From Fusobacterium varium (GTDB lineage Bacteria; Fusobacteriota; Fusobacteriia; Fusobacteriales; Fusobacteriaceae): a stretch of 64,000 nucleotides of DNA. Positions 1 through 9,048 of this stretch are shown here, piece after piece. The translations under genes and the position numbers were made by a program. Position 1 is the stretch's first letter. Every line of letters begins with the position of its first letter. The stretch covers positions 1,426,001 to 1,490,000 of the forward strand of contig LR134390.1 in NCBI GenBank assembly GCA_900637705.1, in the 5' to 3' direction. The notes under the pieces were generated by a model that was not told the origin of the DNA, ran no database searches, and saw only the letters and a program-made list of their open reading frames with translations.

Positions 1-77
1 TTAAACTCATTAATTTTTTTTGCTACATATACTGCAGCCCAATCTCCAACTTTTTTGTCTGTGATGATAACTCTCAT
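1..77 (-). CDS. nagB: glucosamine-6-phosphate deaminase, N-terminus (partial)
   Basis: Only the first 25 or so codons are inside the window; the gene runs off the left edge. The start reads MRVIITDKKVGDWAAVYVAK, which matches the N-terminus of NagB-type glucosamine-6-phosphate deaminases (conversion of GlcN6P to Fru6P plus ammonia in amino-sugar catabolism). The ATG is preceded by a GGAGGG ribosome site. It lies 39 bp downstream of an RpiR-family regulator on the same strand, which fits amino-sugar control. The call rests on the N-terminus alone. Confidence 0.8.
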   Translation of the reverse strand, partial: MRVIITDKKVGDWAAVYVAKKINEF

Positions 78-116
78 AATACCCTCCATATGTTCTTATT
101 TAAAAAAATTTATTAA

Positions 117-971
117 TTAGCTTAACTTAAACCCTTTTACAAGTTCAATTGCATTGAAAATATAATCTTGTAAATCTTCATTTTCCAACATAAGCTTTAT
201 GTATATCATATCTACCACTGTCAACTGAGATATTCTTGGAGATAAAGCTGTTGCTCTGAAATCACTTTTCATTTCCACTGTACTTAATTTTATATCTCCC
301 AATTCTCTTATAGGACTTTGAACTACACTTGTTAATGTGATTATTTTTATTTTTTTATTCTTTGCAGCTTTTGCAAGGTTAAATACTTCTAAAGTTTTTC
401 CACTGTGAGATATTACAAAAAGTACATCATTTTCATTCATTGTAGCCAGACAACTCAACTGCATATGAGTATCAGCTTCAAATAAAGTTTCTTTTCCTAA
501 TTCCAATAATTTAAAGTGAAAATCTTTAGCTACTATACCTGAAAACCCTACTCCTGCAAGCATAATTTTTCTAGCATCAGATATTGCTTTTACAGCCTTT
601 TCCAACTCTTTAAAATCAGTTATTTCATAAGTGTTATTTACAGCCATTGTATTTTCAGTGGCCACTTTTTTCCCAATTATTTCAAAAGTATCTGTAGGTT
701 TGATTTCTTCATGCATTATATTCACATGTGATTCAGCTTTTCTATTTCCGATATCTTGACTAAGTGAAAGCTTAAAGTCTGGAAACCCTTTGAATCCAAG
801 TTTTTTTGAAAACCTTACAATAGAAGCCTGACTTGTTTCACAGTTATTTGCAATCTCATAAGTATTGAGATTTTTTATCCTTTCAGGATCAGCTAATATA
901 TATTCAGCTATTTTCTTTTCAATAGATGTAAGCTCATTTTTCATAGCATTTAATTTGATAATCACTCCCAT
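117..971 (-). CDS. RpiR/MurR-family sugar-phosphate-responsive transcriptional regulator
   Basis: A 284-residue protein with an N-terminal RpiR helix-turn-helix (about residues 1-75; 'NCETSQASIVRFSKKLGFKG' is the recognition helix region) followed by a SIS sugar-isomerase domain (about 110-260; 'GVGFSGIVAKDF' and 'FVISHSGKTLEV' are phosphosugar-binding loops). Family members sense a phosphosugar and control amino-sugar, sialic-acid or muropeptide genes. It is immediately upstream of nagB on the same strand, so amino-sugar catabolism is the likely target (inference). The start follows an AAAGGGGG site. Length is normal for the family. Confidence 0.88.
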   Translation of the reverse strand: MGVIIKLNAMKNELTSIEKKIAEYILADPERIKNLNTYEIANNCETSQASIVRFSKKLGFKGFPDFKLSLSQDIGNRKAESHVNIMHEEIKPTDTFEIIGKKVATENTMAVNNTYEITDFKELEKAVKAISDARKIMLAGVGFSGIVAKDFHFKLLELGKETLFEADTHMQLSCLATMNENDVLFVISHSGKTLEVFNLAKAAKNKKIKIITLTSVVQSPIRELGDIKLSTVEMKSDFRATALSPRISQLTVVDMIYIKLMLENEDLQDYIFNAIELVKGFKLS

Positions 972-986
972 TTTAAAACGCCCCCT

Positions 987-1903
987 TTAAATTTCAGTTC
1001 CCCCTTGATATATATTTTCCATTTTCATTTCTTTTTCAATACTGTTTAAAACATCTCTTTTATTAAGACTCCACAGTGGTGCGATTAATGTATCTCTATT
1101 TCCGTCCCCTGTCAGTCTATGTATAACTATATTATACGATATATTTTGCAATATTTTAACTACTTTTTTCACATATTCATCTTTTTTTGTATTTTTAATT
1201 CATTTTTTTTATATAAGGTTTCAAGCTTGGTATTTTTAATAATATGAAGTAAGTGAATTTTTATTCCCCATGTTCCACATTTTTCTGAAAATAGAGCTGT
1301 ATCTAAAGAATCATTTTCCTTTTCTCCTGGAAGACCTATAATTATATGAGTAACAAATTTTATATTTCTACTTTTCAGTTTTTCAGCTGCTTCTTCATAA
1401 GTTTTCAAAGAGTATTGTCTATTGATAATTTTTGCAACTTCTTCATTTATAGTTTGCAGCCCCAGTTCTACCCATAAAAAATATTTGTTATTTATTTCAC
1501 TCAATAATTCTATTATATTTTCCCCAAGACAATCTGGTCTGGTAGCAATAGCCAACCCTATAACTCTAGGGTGGGAAAGAGCTTCATAATATATTTTTCT
1601 TAGATAATCTATATCAGCATATGTATTTGTAAAATTTTGAAAATATGCTATAACTTTCCCTGAAGGAAATTTATTTTCAATAAGTTTCAGTTGTTCCTCT
1701 ATCTGCTCATCAATAGATAATCTCCTACTTCCAGCAAAATCTCCACTACCACTTTCACTACAGAAAATGCAACCTTTAGTACTTAGAGTTCCATCTCTAT
1801 TTGGACAAGTAAATCCCCCATCTAATGATACCTTATATATTTTTTCTCCAAAAGTATTTTTAAAATAATTATCTAATGAATTATACCGTTTTTTATTATT
1901 CAT
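987..1903 (-). CDS. YhcC/TIGR01212-family radical SAM protein, frameshifted
   Basis: The N-terminal 244 residues carry the radical-SAM cluster motif 'CPNRDGTLSTKGCIFC' and the family's later segment 'ELGLQTINEEVAKIINR'. The reading frame then stops (QKKMNM-stop), while the next frame supplies the missing C-terminus 'VIHRLTGDGNRDTLIAPLWS', typical of YhcC-type proteins. Adding one A to the A7 run at 1182-1188 joins the parts into a 305-residue protein of normal length (QKKDEYVKKVVK across the join). The break is therefore either a homopolymer sequencing error or a recent mutation. The exact reaction of the family is not established here. The gene is 15 bp upstream of the RpiR gene, possibly in the same transcript. 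Confidence 0.85.
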
Positions 1904-2339
1904 TATTATTCCTTTCTAAAATTGAAACTTCTTTATTACATTGTAATAAATTTTCAAGGAAAAAGAAACATTATATTTTAAATAAATTTAAGAAAAAATT
2001 GAAAATAATCAATAAAACATTTCATATTACTTCATTATTATATTATAATGTTATTAATACTAAATATTAGAGAAGAAAAACTAATCTCCACAGTATATTA
2101 CATAAACTGTAAAAAGGTTTAATAAATAAAAAATTATTATATGAACACTACATGAGAAGAAAAGAAAAAACTATACTACAGTATCTAATAACAGTATTAC
2201 ATAAATTGTAAAAAGATTTAATAAATAAAAAATTATTATAAAATATTATATGGGAGAAAAGGAGATGATTATATAAAAATCAAAAATATTATATCCCTTA
2301 ACAGCTTTTAAAATATATGTAATAATATGGGAGGAACAA
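1904..2339. other. 436-bp intergenic region with an imperfect direct repeat
   Basis: This separates the divergent radical-SAM and EamA genes. No convincing gene is present; a short open frame near 1876-2070 is low-complexity AT sequence. The main structure is a direct repeat of about 73 bp described separately. The right end holds the GGGAGG ribosome site for the EamA gene. Confidence 0.6.
2091..2264. repeat. imperfect direct repeat, two copies about 100 bp apart
   Basis: Copy 1 is at about 2091-2164 and copy 2 at about 2192-2264. Both share the series CAGTAT...TTACATAAA, TGTAAAAAG, TTTAATAAATAAAAAATTAT and then TATGGGAGAAAAGG-like or CATGAGAAGAAAAG ends. Roughly 85 percent of positions agree by eye. 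The repeat lies upstream of the EamA exporter and could be duplicated promoter or operator DNA. Function unknown. Confidence 0.6.
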
Positions 2340-3185
2340 ATGAACAGGCAACTAAGAGCAAATTTTTTTGTAGGGTTGGTAGCTTTATTCTGGGGATCAA
2401 CTTATTTTCTAACCAAGATAGGAATAGGAATGCTTGAACCTTTTAATCTCACTTCATTAAGATTCGCTACAGCATTTCTAGTGACAGCTCTATTTTTCCG
2501 TAAGAGAGTATTAAAAGTTGATAAAGTAACTTTAAAATACTCAATTATATTAGGAATACTTGCATTTATCTCAGTACTTACAATGACTATAGGAGTAAAA
2601 TACACAAGTGCTTCTAATGCAGGTTTTCTTATAAGTCTTTCAGTAGTAATGATTCCATTAATATCTGTAATTTTTTTAAAGAAAAAAATAAAATTTAAGC
2701 TGCTAGTAAGTGTTATTTTAGCAACTATCGGAATAGTTCTCCTCACTTTAAATGAGCAATTAACCATTAATAAAGGAGATATCCTGTGCATCATTTGTGC
2801 TCTTGCTTTTGCCCTTCAAGTTTTAGTTATGGAAAGGATACCTAAGAATGCTGATTCAGTAGCCATAGGTGCTTTACAGCTTGGAATAGTCGGTGTTATG
2901 AATGGAATTATTTCATTTACTATTGAAACTTTTAAATTTCCACATAATCTGAAATTATGGGGAGTAATAATGTTATTGGGAATATTCTGTACAGCCGTTT
3001 GCTATATTATGCAGATATATGCTCTTAAAGATACCAGTGCTATACAGGCTGGAATAATACTATCCCTTGAGCCTGTATTTTCAGCAATTTTTGCCTTTGT
3101 ATTTCTCGGAGAACTTCTTTCTACAAAAGGTTATATAGGAGCAGTCTTATTATTTATAAGTGTTATTTTAGCTGGAGTTATTTAG
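2340..3185 (+). CDS. EamA/DMT-family inner-membrane transporter
   Basis: A 281-residue, strongly hydrophobic protein with about ten predicted membrane helices arranged as two EamA repeats ('NFFVGLVALFWGSTYFLTK' at the start; 'LSLEPVFSAIFAFVFLGE' near residue 240 is the conserved end of the second repeat). The family exports small metabolites or amino acids; the substrate cannot be read from sequence. The ATG follows GGGAGGAACAA. The stop codon overlaps the stop end of the convergent ComB-like gene by 8 bp. Confidence 0.88.
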   Translation: MNRQLRANFFVGLVALFWGSTYFLTKIGIGMLEPFNLTSLRFATAFLVTALFFRKRVLKVDKVTLKYSIILGILAFISVLTMTIGVKYTSASNAGFLISLSVVMIPLISVIFLKKKIKFKLLVSVILATIGIVLLTLNEQLTINKGDILCIICALAFALQVLVMERIPKNADSVAIGALQLGIVGVMNGIISFTIETFKFPHNLKLWGVIMLLGIFCTAVCYIMQIYALKDTSAIQAGIILSLEPVFSAIFAFVFLGELLSTKGYIGAVLLFISVILAGVI

Positions 3186-3888
3186 TTATAACTCCATTTT
3201 TATATTCTGGAACAATATCAAACATATCCATAGTGAAACAATGATTCATATCACCATAAAAACCTATTGTCTTTAAATATTCAAAATGCTTGCTCCCTTC
3301 AAGAGTATTTTCGATAGAAATAGATGTTTCAGCCAATTTTTTCATAGCAAGACTGATATCTGTAAGATACACATTTTTATTTTTTTCTTTTACTCTTTTT
3401 ATTATTTCTCCTGCACATAGGGCATCATCTAGAGAAAAATTATTATCAGTACCTGAGCATACTATAACAGTATCATCATTTTCTTTCAATATTTTTTCAG
3501 CTACACTTTCTACATTTAAAAAAGCTGCTATAAATAATTTTTTAGAACCATTAGCAGAATTTTCTATAGCTCTTGTTCCGTTGCTTGTTGTCATAAACAT
3601 ATCTTTTCCTTCTACAGCTTCTCTAGTATATTCCAATGGGGAATTTCCAAAATCAAATCCTTCGATTTTTAATCCTTTTCTTTCACCACCTAATACAAAA
3701 GATTTAGATTTTTTTGAATTTTCCAACACACTTTCTATATCTTTATAGGGATATACTGCTTTTGCTCCATTGGCAAGAGCTGTTATCATAACACTTGTTG
3801 CACGTAGTACATCTATTATCACTACAATTTTATCTTTTATTTTTTCAGGTTGAATATCTGCTGCTGTTAAAATTACATCTATTTTCAT
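3178..3888 (-). CDS. ComB-family 2-phosphosulfolactate phosphatase-like protein
   Basis: A 236-residue protein with the ComB family layout: 'VVIIDVLRATSVMITALANG' near the N-terminus, 'GGERKGLKIEGFDFGNSP', 'TTSNGTRAI' and 'CSGTDNNFSLDDALCAG'. ComB hydrolyses 2-phosphosulfolactate in archaeal coenzyme M synthesis; bacterial homologues outside that pathway have unclear physiological substrates. The start at 3888 was chosen because AGGAGAAAAGAA precedes it; a longer start 30 bp upstream lacks such a site. Single-gene unit, tail-to-tail with the EamA gene. Confidence 0.85.
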   Translation of the reverse strand: MKIDVILTAADIQPEKIKDKIVVIIDVLRATSVMITALANGAKAVYPYKDIESVLENSKKSKSFVLGGERKGLKIEGFDFGNSPLEYTREAVEGKDMFMTTSNGTRAIENSANGSKKLFIAAFLNVESVAEKILKENDDTVIVCSGTDNNFSLDDALCAGEIIKRVKEKNKNVYLTDISLAMKKLAETSISIENTLEGSKHFEYLKTIGFYGDMNHCFTMDMFDIVPEYKNGVITK

Positions 3889-4004
3889 TTCTTTTCTCCT
3901 TAATACATATTTATACAATAATTATATCACTTTTAATAAAAAATAAAAGCAAAATAAGAGGCTGTTGGATTTCTGATAGCTCAAGAGAAAAACACTGAAA
4001 AGAA

Positions 4005-4034
4005 AAAGGAGTTGTGATTTACAACAACTCCTTA
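4005..4034 (-). terminator. intrinsic terminator of the amino-acid ABC operon
   Basis: The inverted repeat AAGGAGTTGT / ACAACTCCTT, read on the minus strand, is followed by TTTTTCTTTT. It lies 150 bp beyond the stop codon of the solute-binding gene and is the only strong stem with a U-run in the gap. The rest of the gap 3889-4184 holds no gene. Confidence 0.75.
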
Positions 4035-4184
4035 AAAATTATATAATCTGAATTATTTATTTGATTAAGTAAAAATCATATATCTATTAAACCACTTTGA
4101 AACAGATTACTTCTTTTCCCAATTTTGTTTTTCTTAACTGGAAATCATATCTTTGATATAAGTTTAAAATTAAATATCTATTTT

Positions 4185-4910
4185 TTAATTAAAATATTTT
4201 TGAAGAAGTTTATCATAAGTTCCATTTTCTTTAATTTCTTTAAGAGCTTTTTCTACTTTCTCTAAAAGAGCCTTATCATTTTTTCTGACAGCAATAGCAT
4301 ATTCTTCCTGCTCTGCATCAGCATCTGCCAGAACCAGTCCCTTATTTTGTGCAACATAATTTTTTGCTGGTTCAGAATCTAAAACAACAGCTTCAACTTT
4401 TCCAGCTTGAAGTGCCATTATTCCTGCATAGGCAGCATTGAATCTTTCAATTTTTACTCCTTCAATTTCACTGACTACCATATCTCCTGTAAACCCAAGC
4501 ATAACTCCTACTTTTTTCCCTTTTAAGTCATTAAAAGATTTTATAGAATCATTTCCTTCTTTTACTATAATTACCTGACTTGCAGTGTAGTAAGGCTGTG
4601 TAAAAGATACAGTTTTCATTCTCTCTTCATTAGCAGTCATTCCAGCTATTACCAAATCAACTTTTTTCATTTGAAGTGCAGGAAGAAGTCCATCAAAAGC
4701 CATATCTACTATTTTTATATCAGCATCTAAGATTTTTCCTATTTCATTTACCAGTTCCATATCGAATCCTTTTATTTCCCCATTTTCAAGATATTCAAAT
4801 GGTGGAAATTCTGCATTTGTTCCTACATAAATTTTTTCCTTAGCAAAGGCTGTTACTGATAGTGACAACACCATTGCTCCCATAACTAAAGACTTAAACA
4901 ATTTTTTCAT
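4185..4910 (-). CDS. polar amino-acid ABC transporter, periplasmic binding protein
   Basis: A 241-residue family-3 solute-binding protein with an N-terminal signal peptide (MKKLFKSLVMGAMVLSLSVT, AFA cleavage) and no lipobox cysteine, so it is probably free in the periplasm. Family marks include 'YVGTNAEFPPFEYLENGEIKGF' near the start of the mature protein and 'AFDGLLPALQMKKVDLVIAG'. The ligand is a polar amino acid; which one is not certain. It is the last gene of a permease-ATPase-binding-protein operon. Confidence 0.9.
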   Translation of the reverse strand: MKKLFKSLVMGAMVLSLSVTAFAKEKIYVGTNAEFPPFEYLENGEIKGFDMELVNEIGKILDADIKIVDMAFDGLLPALQMKKVDLVIAGMTANEERMKTVSFTQPYYTASQVIIVKEGNDSIKSFNDLKGKKVGVMLGFTGDMVVSEIEGVKIERFNAAYAGIMALQAGKVEAVVLDSEPAKNYVAQNKGLVLADADAEQEEYAIAVRKNDKALLEKVEKALKEIKENGTYDKLLQKYFN

Positions 4911-4959
4911 ATTAATCTCCCTCCTTGTACTACTATACTACTATTAAACTACAAATTCT

Positions 4960-5688
4960 CTATTTATTCAAGACTTTCTCTAAAAATTCTTTAGCTCTTT
5001 CATGTTTCGGATTATCAAATAGTTCAGCAGGGGTAGTATCTTCCAGTATATCTCCTCTATCCATAAAAAATAATCTGTTTGCAACATTTCTTGCAAATCC
5101 CATTTCATGTGTTACTATGAGCATTGTCATTCCTTCCTTTGCCAGACCTCTCATAACATCAAGAACCTCTTTAATCATTTCTGGGTCAAGAGCAGATGTA
5201 GGCTCATCAAAGAGCATTACTTCTGGTTCCATAGCGAGAGCTCTTGCTATAGCTATTCTCTGTTTTTGTCCTCCTGAAAGCTGATTAGGATAAGCATCGG
5301 CTTTTTCTCTCAAACCTACTTTATCTAATAATGCCATAGCTTTTTTATCTGCTTCCTCCTGTGAATATCCTTTTAATTTCATAGGTGAAAGAGTCAGATT
5401 TTCTAAGACTGTCTTGTGAGGAAAAAGATTAAAATGCTGAAATACCATTCCTACTTTTTCACGAACTTTATTTATGTCAGTTTCTGGAGCCATAAGATCT
5501 TCACCTTTTACATAAATATGTCCATCTGTAGGTTCTTCAAGTCTATTTAGACATCTAAGAAAAGTAGATTTTCCACTTCCTGAAGGACCTATTATTGCTA
5601 CAATATCCCCTTTATGTATTTCTGCACTTATATTTTTTAATACTTCTAATTTTCCAAAATTTTTATACAAATTAACTACCTTAATCAC
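4960..5688 (-). CDS. polar amino-acid ABC transporter, ATP-binding protein (GlnQ/HisP type)
   Basis: A 242-residue ATPase with Walker A 'GPSGSGKST' (about residue 35), signature '[19 protein letters not shown]' and Walker B '[14 protein letters not shown]', followed by the switch 'IVTHEM'. This layout and length are standard for the polar amino-acid uptake family. Its start overlaps the end of the permease gene by 8 bp, consistent with translational coupling. It powers the permease encoded just upstream. Confidence 0.95.
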   Translation of the reverse strand: MIKVVNLYKNFGKLEVLKNISAEIHKGDIVAIIGPSGSGKSTFLRCLNRLEEPTDGHIYVKGEDLMAPETDINKVREKVGMVFQHFNLFPHKTVLENLTLSPMKLKGYSQEEADKKAMALLDKVGLREKADAYPNQLSGGQKQRIAIARALAMEPEVMLFDEPTSALDPEMIKEVLDVMRGLAKEGMTMLIVTHEMGFARNVANRLFFMDRGDILEDTTPAELFDNPKHERAKEFLEKVLNK

Positions 5689-6391
5689 TTACCTTCAACC
5701 CCTTTTCAATTCCTCTCATGAATTTAGTAAATACTGCTGTTAATACCAGATATATTAAACCTACTGCCAATAGAGGTTCAACTCCTCTATATGTTTGACT
5801 TGTTATAATATTTGCCGATCTCAGCAAGTCCACTCCACCAATAAATCCAACTATTGATGTTTCTTTCAACAAAGTGATAAATTCACTTACCAATGCTGGA
5901 AGTATTTTCTTTACAGCCTGAGGAATAATTATTTCCTTCATTGCAATACCATAAGGCATTCCCAAAGCTCTTGCAGCTTCCATCTGACCTTTATCAAGTC
6001 CTTCTATCCCAGCTCTTATTATTTCAGCAACATATGCACCAGAGTTGATTCCAAAAGACAGACCAGCTATGACAAGTATAGGTGTATCTCTCAATGCTCC
6101 TACAAATATAAGGTTAGCAAGAATCATAAGCTGTACCACAGCTGGTGTTCCTCTTATAAGGTCTACATATGCAAATGCCAGTGATGACAGAGGATTAAAC
6201 TTTTCCCAACCCTTTCTATGTTTTAATGGATAAAAATGCGACAATTCCATAAGAGCAATAAATATACCCAGTATCACCCCGATTAATGCTGCCAGCATAG
6301 TTGTTCCAATAGAGAAAGCCAGACCATTAACAATATACATGTATCTGTTTCCTCCTAAAAAAATATCTTTTAGTAATGCTAAATATTCCAT
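5681..6391 (-). CDS. polar amino-acid ABC transporter, permease (GlnP/HisM type)
   Basis: A 236-residue membrane protein of the HisMQ permease family; the conserved cytoplasmic loop is '[20 protein letters not shown]', which docks the ATPase. The start at 6391 was preferred over one 15 bp upstream because AAGGGGGAACAA then forms the ribosome site. It is the first gene of the three-gene operon, downstream of a roughly 310-nt leader with a short open frame and a terminator. Lysine, arginine, glutamine or asparagine are possible substrates; the leader and the adjacent asnA hint at arginine or asparagine. Confidence 0.93.
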   Translation of the reverse strand: MEYLALLKDIFLGGNRYMYIVNGLAFSIGTTMLAALIGVILGIFIALMELSHFYPLKHRKGWEKFNPLSSLAFAYVDLIRGTPAVVQLMILANLIFVGALRDTPILVIAGLSFGINSGAYVAEIIRAGIEGLDKGQMEAARALGMPYGIAMKEIIIPQAVKKILPALVSEFITLLKETSIVGFIGGVDLLRSANIITSQTYRGVEPLLAVGLIYLVLTAVFTKFMRGIEKGLKVSD

Positions 6392-6438
6392 TTGTTCCCC
6401 CTTCATTTATTTAAATTTTTATTTTTTATTTATAAAAA

Positions 6439-6470
6439 AAAGTACAGCCTTTAAAACAGGTCTGTACTTT
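6439..6470 (-). terminator. leader terminator (attenuator candidate) before the amino-acid ABC operon
   Basis: On the minus strand AAAGTACAG and CTGTACTTT form a 9-bp stem around an ACC...GG inner pair, followed by a run of seven or more U and AU-rich sequence. It sits between the promoter and the first gene of the operon, where a terminator is expected only if transcription is attenuated. Another 8-bp hairpin (CAATAGAT / ATCTATTG) lies just upstream at about 6491-6510. Confidence 0.75.
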
Positions 6471-6620
6471 AAACTCCTAAAAAAACAAAATCAATAGATA
6501 AATATCTATTGACCATTCTCATTCTATACTCATGGAAATATACATTAAATAAAAACAATTTCCAATCTTTTCAAAGAAAGTTTAATTTTGATCAGCCAAT
6601 TTTTAAAGATAAGGTGATAT

Positions 6621-6668
6621 TCAATTTTCTATTAGCAAATTCCTTATCCTATTATTCCTGAACTTCAT
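6621..6668 (-). CDS. putative 15-residue leader peptide of the amino-acid ABC operon
   Basis: ATG to TGA encodes MKFRNNRIRNLLIEN, preceded by AAGAGGGAGAAAGAGA, a good ribosome site. Three of fifteen codons are arginine AGG (uncommon in this AGA-using DNA) and four are asparagine AAT. It lies 35 nt past the predicted transcription start and about 150 nt upstream of a terminator. This is the arrangement of ribosome-mediated attenuation (established mechanism); its use here is inferred. It is too short to be sure from sequence alone. Confidence 0.45.
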   Translation of the reverse strand: MKFRNNRIRNLLIEN

Positions 6669-6709
6669 TCTCTTTCTCCCTCTTACTTAAATGATTTATA
6701 TTTTTTACT

Positions 6710-6738
6710 ATTATACGCTATTACTTTTGAAATGTCAA
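6710..6738 (-). promoter_or_regulatory. sigma-70 promoter of the amino-acid ABC operon
   Basis: TTGACA (6733-6738), a 17-bp spacer and TATAAT (6710-6715): a perfect consensus match on the minus strand. Transcription would start near 6703, giving a leader of about 310 nt before the permease gene. Confidence 0.85.
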
Positions 6739-6814
6739 TTTTTTATTTTGTGATATTATTTTTTCAAACAAATATTATTCTTGAAGTTTTTTTTCATTTT
6801 TTTATTATTTAGTA

Positions 6815-6843
6815 TTGACAAGGGGCTCAACTAGTGATATCAT
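6815..6843 (+). promoter_or_regulatory. promoter of asnA
   Basis: TTGACA (6815-6820), 17 bp, TATCAT (6838-6843), about 48 bp upstream of the asnA start. It is divergent from the ABC-operon promoter about 80 bp away. Confidence 0.75.
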
Positions 6844-6890
6844 ACTAAATTATATTGAAGTGATAATAATTTAATAAGGAAGTGATAAAA

Positions 6891-7874
6891 ATGAGTTACA
6901 AATCAAAACTAGACATCAGGCAGACTGAAGTCGCAATCAAGCAAGTAAAAGATTTCTTTGAAAGGGAATTGGCTAAAGAACTTAATTTAACAAGAGTTTC
7001 AGCTCCATTATTCGTTAAACCAGAAAGTGGATTAAATGATAACTTAAATGGAATCGAAAGACCAGTAAGCTTTGTTACAAAAGCTGGAGATAAAGCTGAA
7101 ATTGTTCACTCTTTAGCAAAATGGAAAAGAATGGCACTTCACAATTATAACTTCAATATAGGAGAAGGACTATACACTGACATGAATGCTATAAGAAGAG
7201 ATGAAGATACAGACTTCATTCATTCATATTACGTTGACCAATGGGACTGGGAAAAAATAATAGCTAAAGAAGACAGAAAAGAAGAAACTTTGAAAGAAAT
7301 AGTTTCTGGAATATTTGAAGTATTAAGAAAAACTGAAGATTATGTTGTTTCTTTGTATCCAGAGATAGATAAAAAGATACCTGAAAAAATAACATTCATT
7401 ACTGCACAGGAACTTGAAGACAAGTATCCTCTTCTTACTCCAAAAGAGAGAGAACATGCAGCTGCTAAAGAATATGGTGCTATATTTCTTATGAAAATAG
7501 GAGGAGAACTTAAATCTGGAGAAAAACATGATGGAAGAGCTCCTGACTATGATGACTGGGAATTAAATGGAGATATAATTATAAATTATGAACCTTTAGG
7601 AATAGGATTGGAACTTTCATCTATGGGAATAAGAGTAGATGAAGATTCATTGGTTAAACAACTTGAAATAGCTGGCTGTGAAGAAAGAAAAGAGCTGGAT
7701 TATCACAAAAGACTTATCAATAGAGAGCTTCCATACACTATTGGTGGAGGAATTGGACAATCTCGTATCTGTATGTTCTTCCTTGATAAACTTCATATAG
7801 GGGAAGTTCAGGCATCTATGTGGCCAAAAGAAGTTCATGAGATATGTAAAAAATTAAATATTCATCTTCTATAA
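6891..7874 (+). CDS. asnA: aspartate-ammonia ligase (asparagine synthetase A)
   Basis: A 327-residue AsnA, the ammonia-dependent enzyme making asparagine from aspartate, ammonia and ATP; it resembles class II aminoacyl-tRNA synthetases. Conserved blocks are '[20 protein letters not shown]' near residue 40, 'VHSLAKWKR', 'YVDQWDWEK' and 'GGGIGQSR' near the C-terminus. The ATG at 6891 follows AAGGAAGTGATAAAA; an upstream GTG lies inside that site. Its length is normal. It has its own promoter and a terminator at about 8049. Confidence 0.96.
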   Translation: MSYKSKLDIRQTEVAIKQVKDFFERELAKELNLTRVSAPLFVKPESGLNDNLNGIERPVSFVTKAGDKAEIVHSLAKWKRMALHNYNFNIGEGLYTDMNAIRRDEDTDFIHSYYVDQWDWEKIIAKEDRKEETLKEIVSGIFEVLRKTEDYVVSLYPEIDKKIPEKITFITAQELEDKYPLLTPKEREHAAAKEYGAIFLMKIGGELKSGEKHDGRAPDYDDWELNGDIIINYEPLGIGLELSSMGIRVDEDSLVKQLEIAGCEERKELDYHKRLINRELPYTIGGGIGQSRICMFFLDKLHIGEVQASMWPKEVHEICKKLNIHLL

Positions 7875-7916
7875 GAATTTTAATAATTGTTTCATATTTA
7901 AAAAAGTTGATTAATT

Positions 7917-8020
7917 AGGCTTATTTCACTAAAAATCCAAAACTCGTTACACTCAAACAGTTGTATTTTTCAGCGTTCAATTTCGCTATATTAATCTCAT
8001 AAATTACACAATTATTTAAG
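7917..8020. repeat. intergenic repeat element related to that at 13140-13215
   Basis: Segments such as AAACTCGTTACACTCAAACA, then TTTTTCAGCGTT and TATTAATCTCATAAATTACA match, in the same order, AAACTCATTTCATTCAAACA, TTTTTTACGTT and TTAACTTCATTAATTACATA at about 13153-13212. This indicates a dispersed intergenic repeat family. No coding capacity is visible. Confidence 0.5.
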
Positions 8021-8048
8021 TTTTATAATGCTAAGATAAAGATAAATG

Positions 8049-8079
8049 TCCTCTCATTTAATTGAGAGGATTTTCTTTT
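8049..8079 (+). terminator. terminator of asnA
   Basis: TCCTCTC and GAGAGGA form a 7-bp stem around ATTTAATT, followed by TTTTCTTTT. It lies 175 bp after the asnA stop codon, beyond the repeat element. Confidence 0.8.
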
Positions 8080-8128
8080 GTAAGAAAATATGGTAAAATA
8101 TTCTGATAAAACTAAGGGGGAAAGAAAA

Positions 8129-9043
8129 GTGATTACTTATATTTTACTAAAACAAATAATAATAATGTTTATGCTCATGGGGGTAGGTGCTGCACTTTAT
8201 AAATTAAAATACATCACTGATCAGGGAGCAAAGGAATTCGGAAATGTTCTGCTTCGTATAATTATACCAAGTGTCATTATCAAATCATATATAGTTGAAT
8301 TTACTCCAGAAAAATTTAGAGATATGTGGATGTCAACAGGACTGGCCCTTTTGGGACTTCTTCTGGCTATGGCAGTTTCTGCTGTTGTATATGGAAAAAG
8401 AAAACCGATTGAAAATTTTGCTTCATCATATTCAAATGCCGGTTTTATTGGAATTCCTCTTACTCAAGCAGTTTTTGGCAGTGAAGCAGTCTTTTATGTA
8501 GCTGCTTATGTTACTCTTTTAAATCTTTTTCAATGGACTTATGGTGTATTTATAATGACTGGAGAAACTGAAAATATAAAGCCTAAGAATCTTGTCACTA
8601 ATCCAATGCTTGTGAGCATGGTGATAGGACTTGTAATATTTCTTTTCTCTATTCCTGTACATGAAACAGTTGTAAAGACAATCGGCTTTCTTGCTTCAAT
8701 GAATACTCCTGTTGCTATGCTGGTACTAGGTGTATTTCTTGCCAAAGCTGATATAAAAGATATTTTTCTTGATTATAAAATTTATCCTTGTATGGCTATG
8801 AGGCTTTTGGTTATTCCATTGATAACACTAGGTGTATTTTATTTTCTTCCAGTAGATAATACTACAATGGTAATGTCAGTGCTTATTGCTGCTTGTACTT
8901 CTGTGGGAGGAAATATAGCAATTTTTGCCCAGCAGTATGACAGAAATTACTTACTTGCTATAAAGACAGTTTGCTTGAGTACTATTCTTTCTATTGTGAC
9001 AATACCACTGTTTTTTATGGTAGTTCAAATGTTATATATGTAA
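8129..9043 (+). CDS. AEC-family (auxin efflux carrier-like) transporter
   Basis: A 304-residue protein with about ten hydrophobic helices and the AEC family pattern, including 'ASSYSNAGFIGIPLTQAVFG' and 'LGVFLAKADIKDI'. Bacterial members transport carboxylates such as malate or malonate; substrate unknown here. The GTG at 8129 is chosen because AAGGGGGAAAGAAAA precedes it; an ATG at 8090 overlaps an extended -10 element (TATGGTAAAAT) and is unlikely to be translated. Followed by a strong terminator. Confidence 0.85.
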   Translation: MITYILLKQIIIMFMLMGVGAALYKLKYITDQGAKEFGNVLLRIIIPSVIIKSYIVEFTPEKFRDMWMSTGLALLGLLLAMAVSAVVYGKRKPIENFASSYSNAGFIGIPLTQAVFGSEAVFYVAAYVTLLNLFQWTYGVFIMTGETENIKPKNLVTNPMLVSMVIGLVIFLFSIPVHETVVKTIGFLASMNTPVAMLVLGVFLAKADIKDIFLDYKIYPCMAMRLLVIPLITLGVFYFLPVDNTTMVMSVLIAACTSVGGNIAIFAQQYDRNYLLAIKTVCLSTILSIVTIPLFFMVVQMLYM

Positions 9044-9048
9044 AAGGC

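Noticed and set aside
1876-2070. Open frame of 64 codons on the plus strand
   Set aside because: Overlaps the radical-SAM start, low-complexity AT sequence, no ribosome site or family.
2402-2794. 130-codon frame antisense to the EamA gene
   Set aside because: Mirror of a strongly recognised transporter; composition follows the opposite strand.
6392-6703. T-box or lysine riboswitch in the ABC-operon leader
   Set aside because: No AGGGTGGNACCGCG-type block or lysine-riboswitch core was found; a leader peptide fits better.
8090-8128. Longer N-terminus of the AEC transporter
   Set aside because: The ATG lies in an extended -10 promoter element; the GTG at 8129 has the ribosome site.
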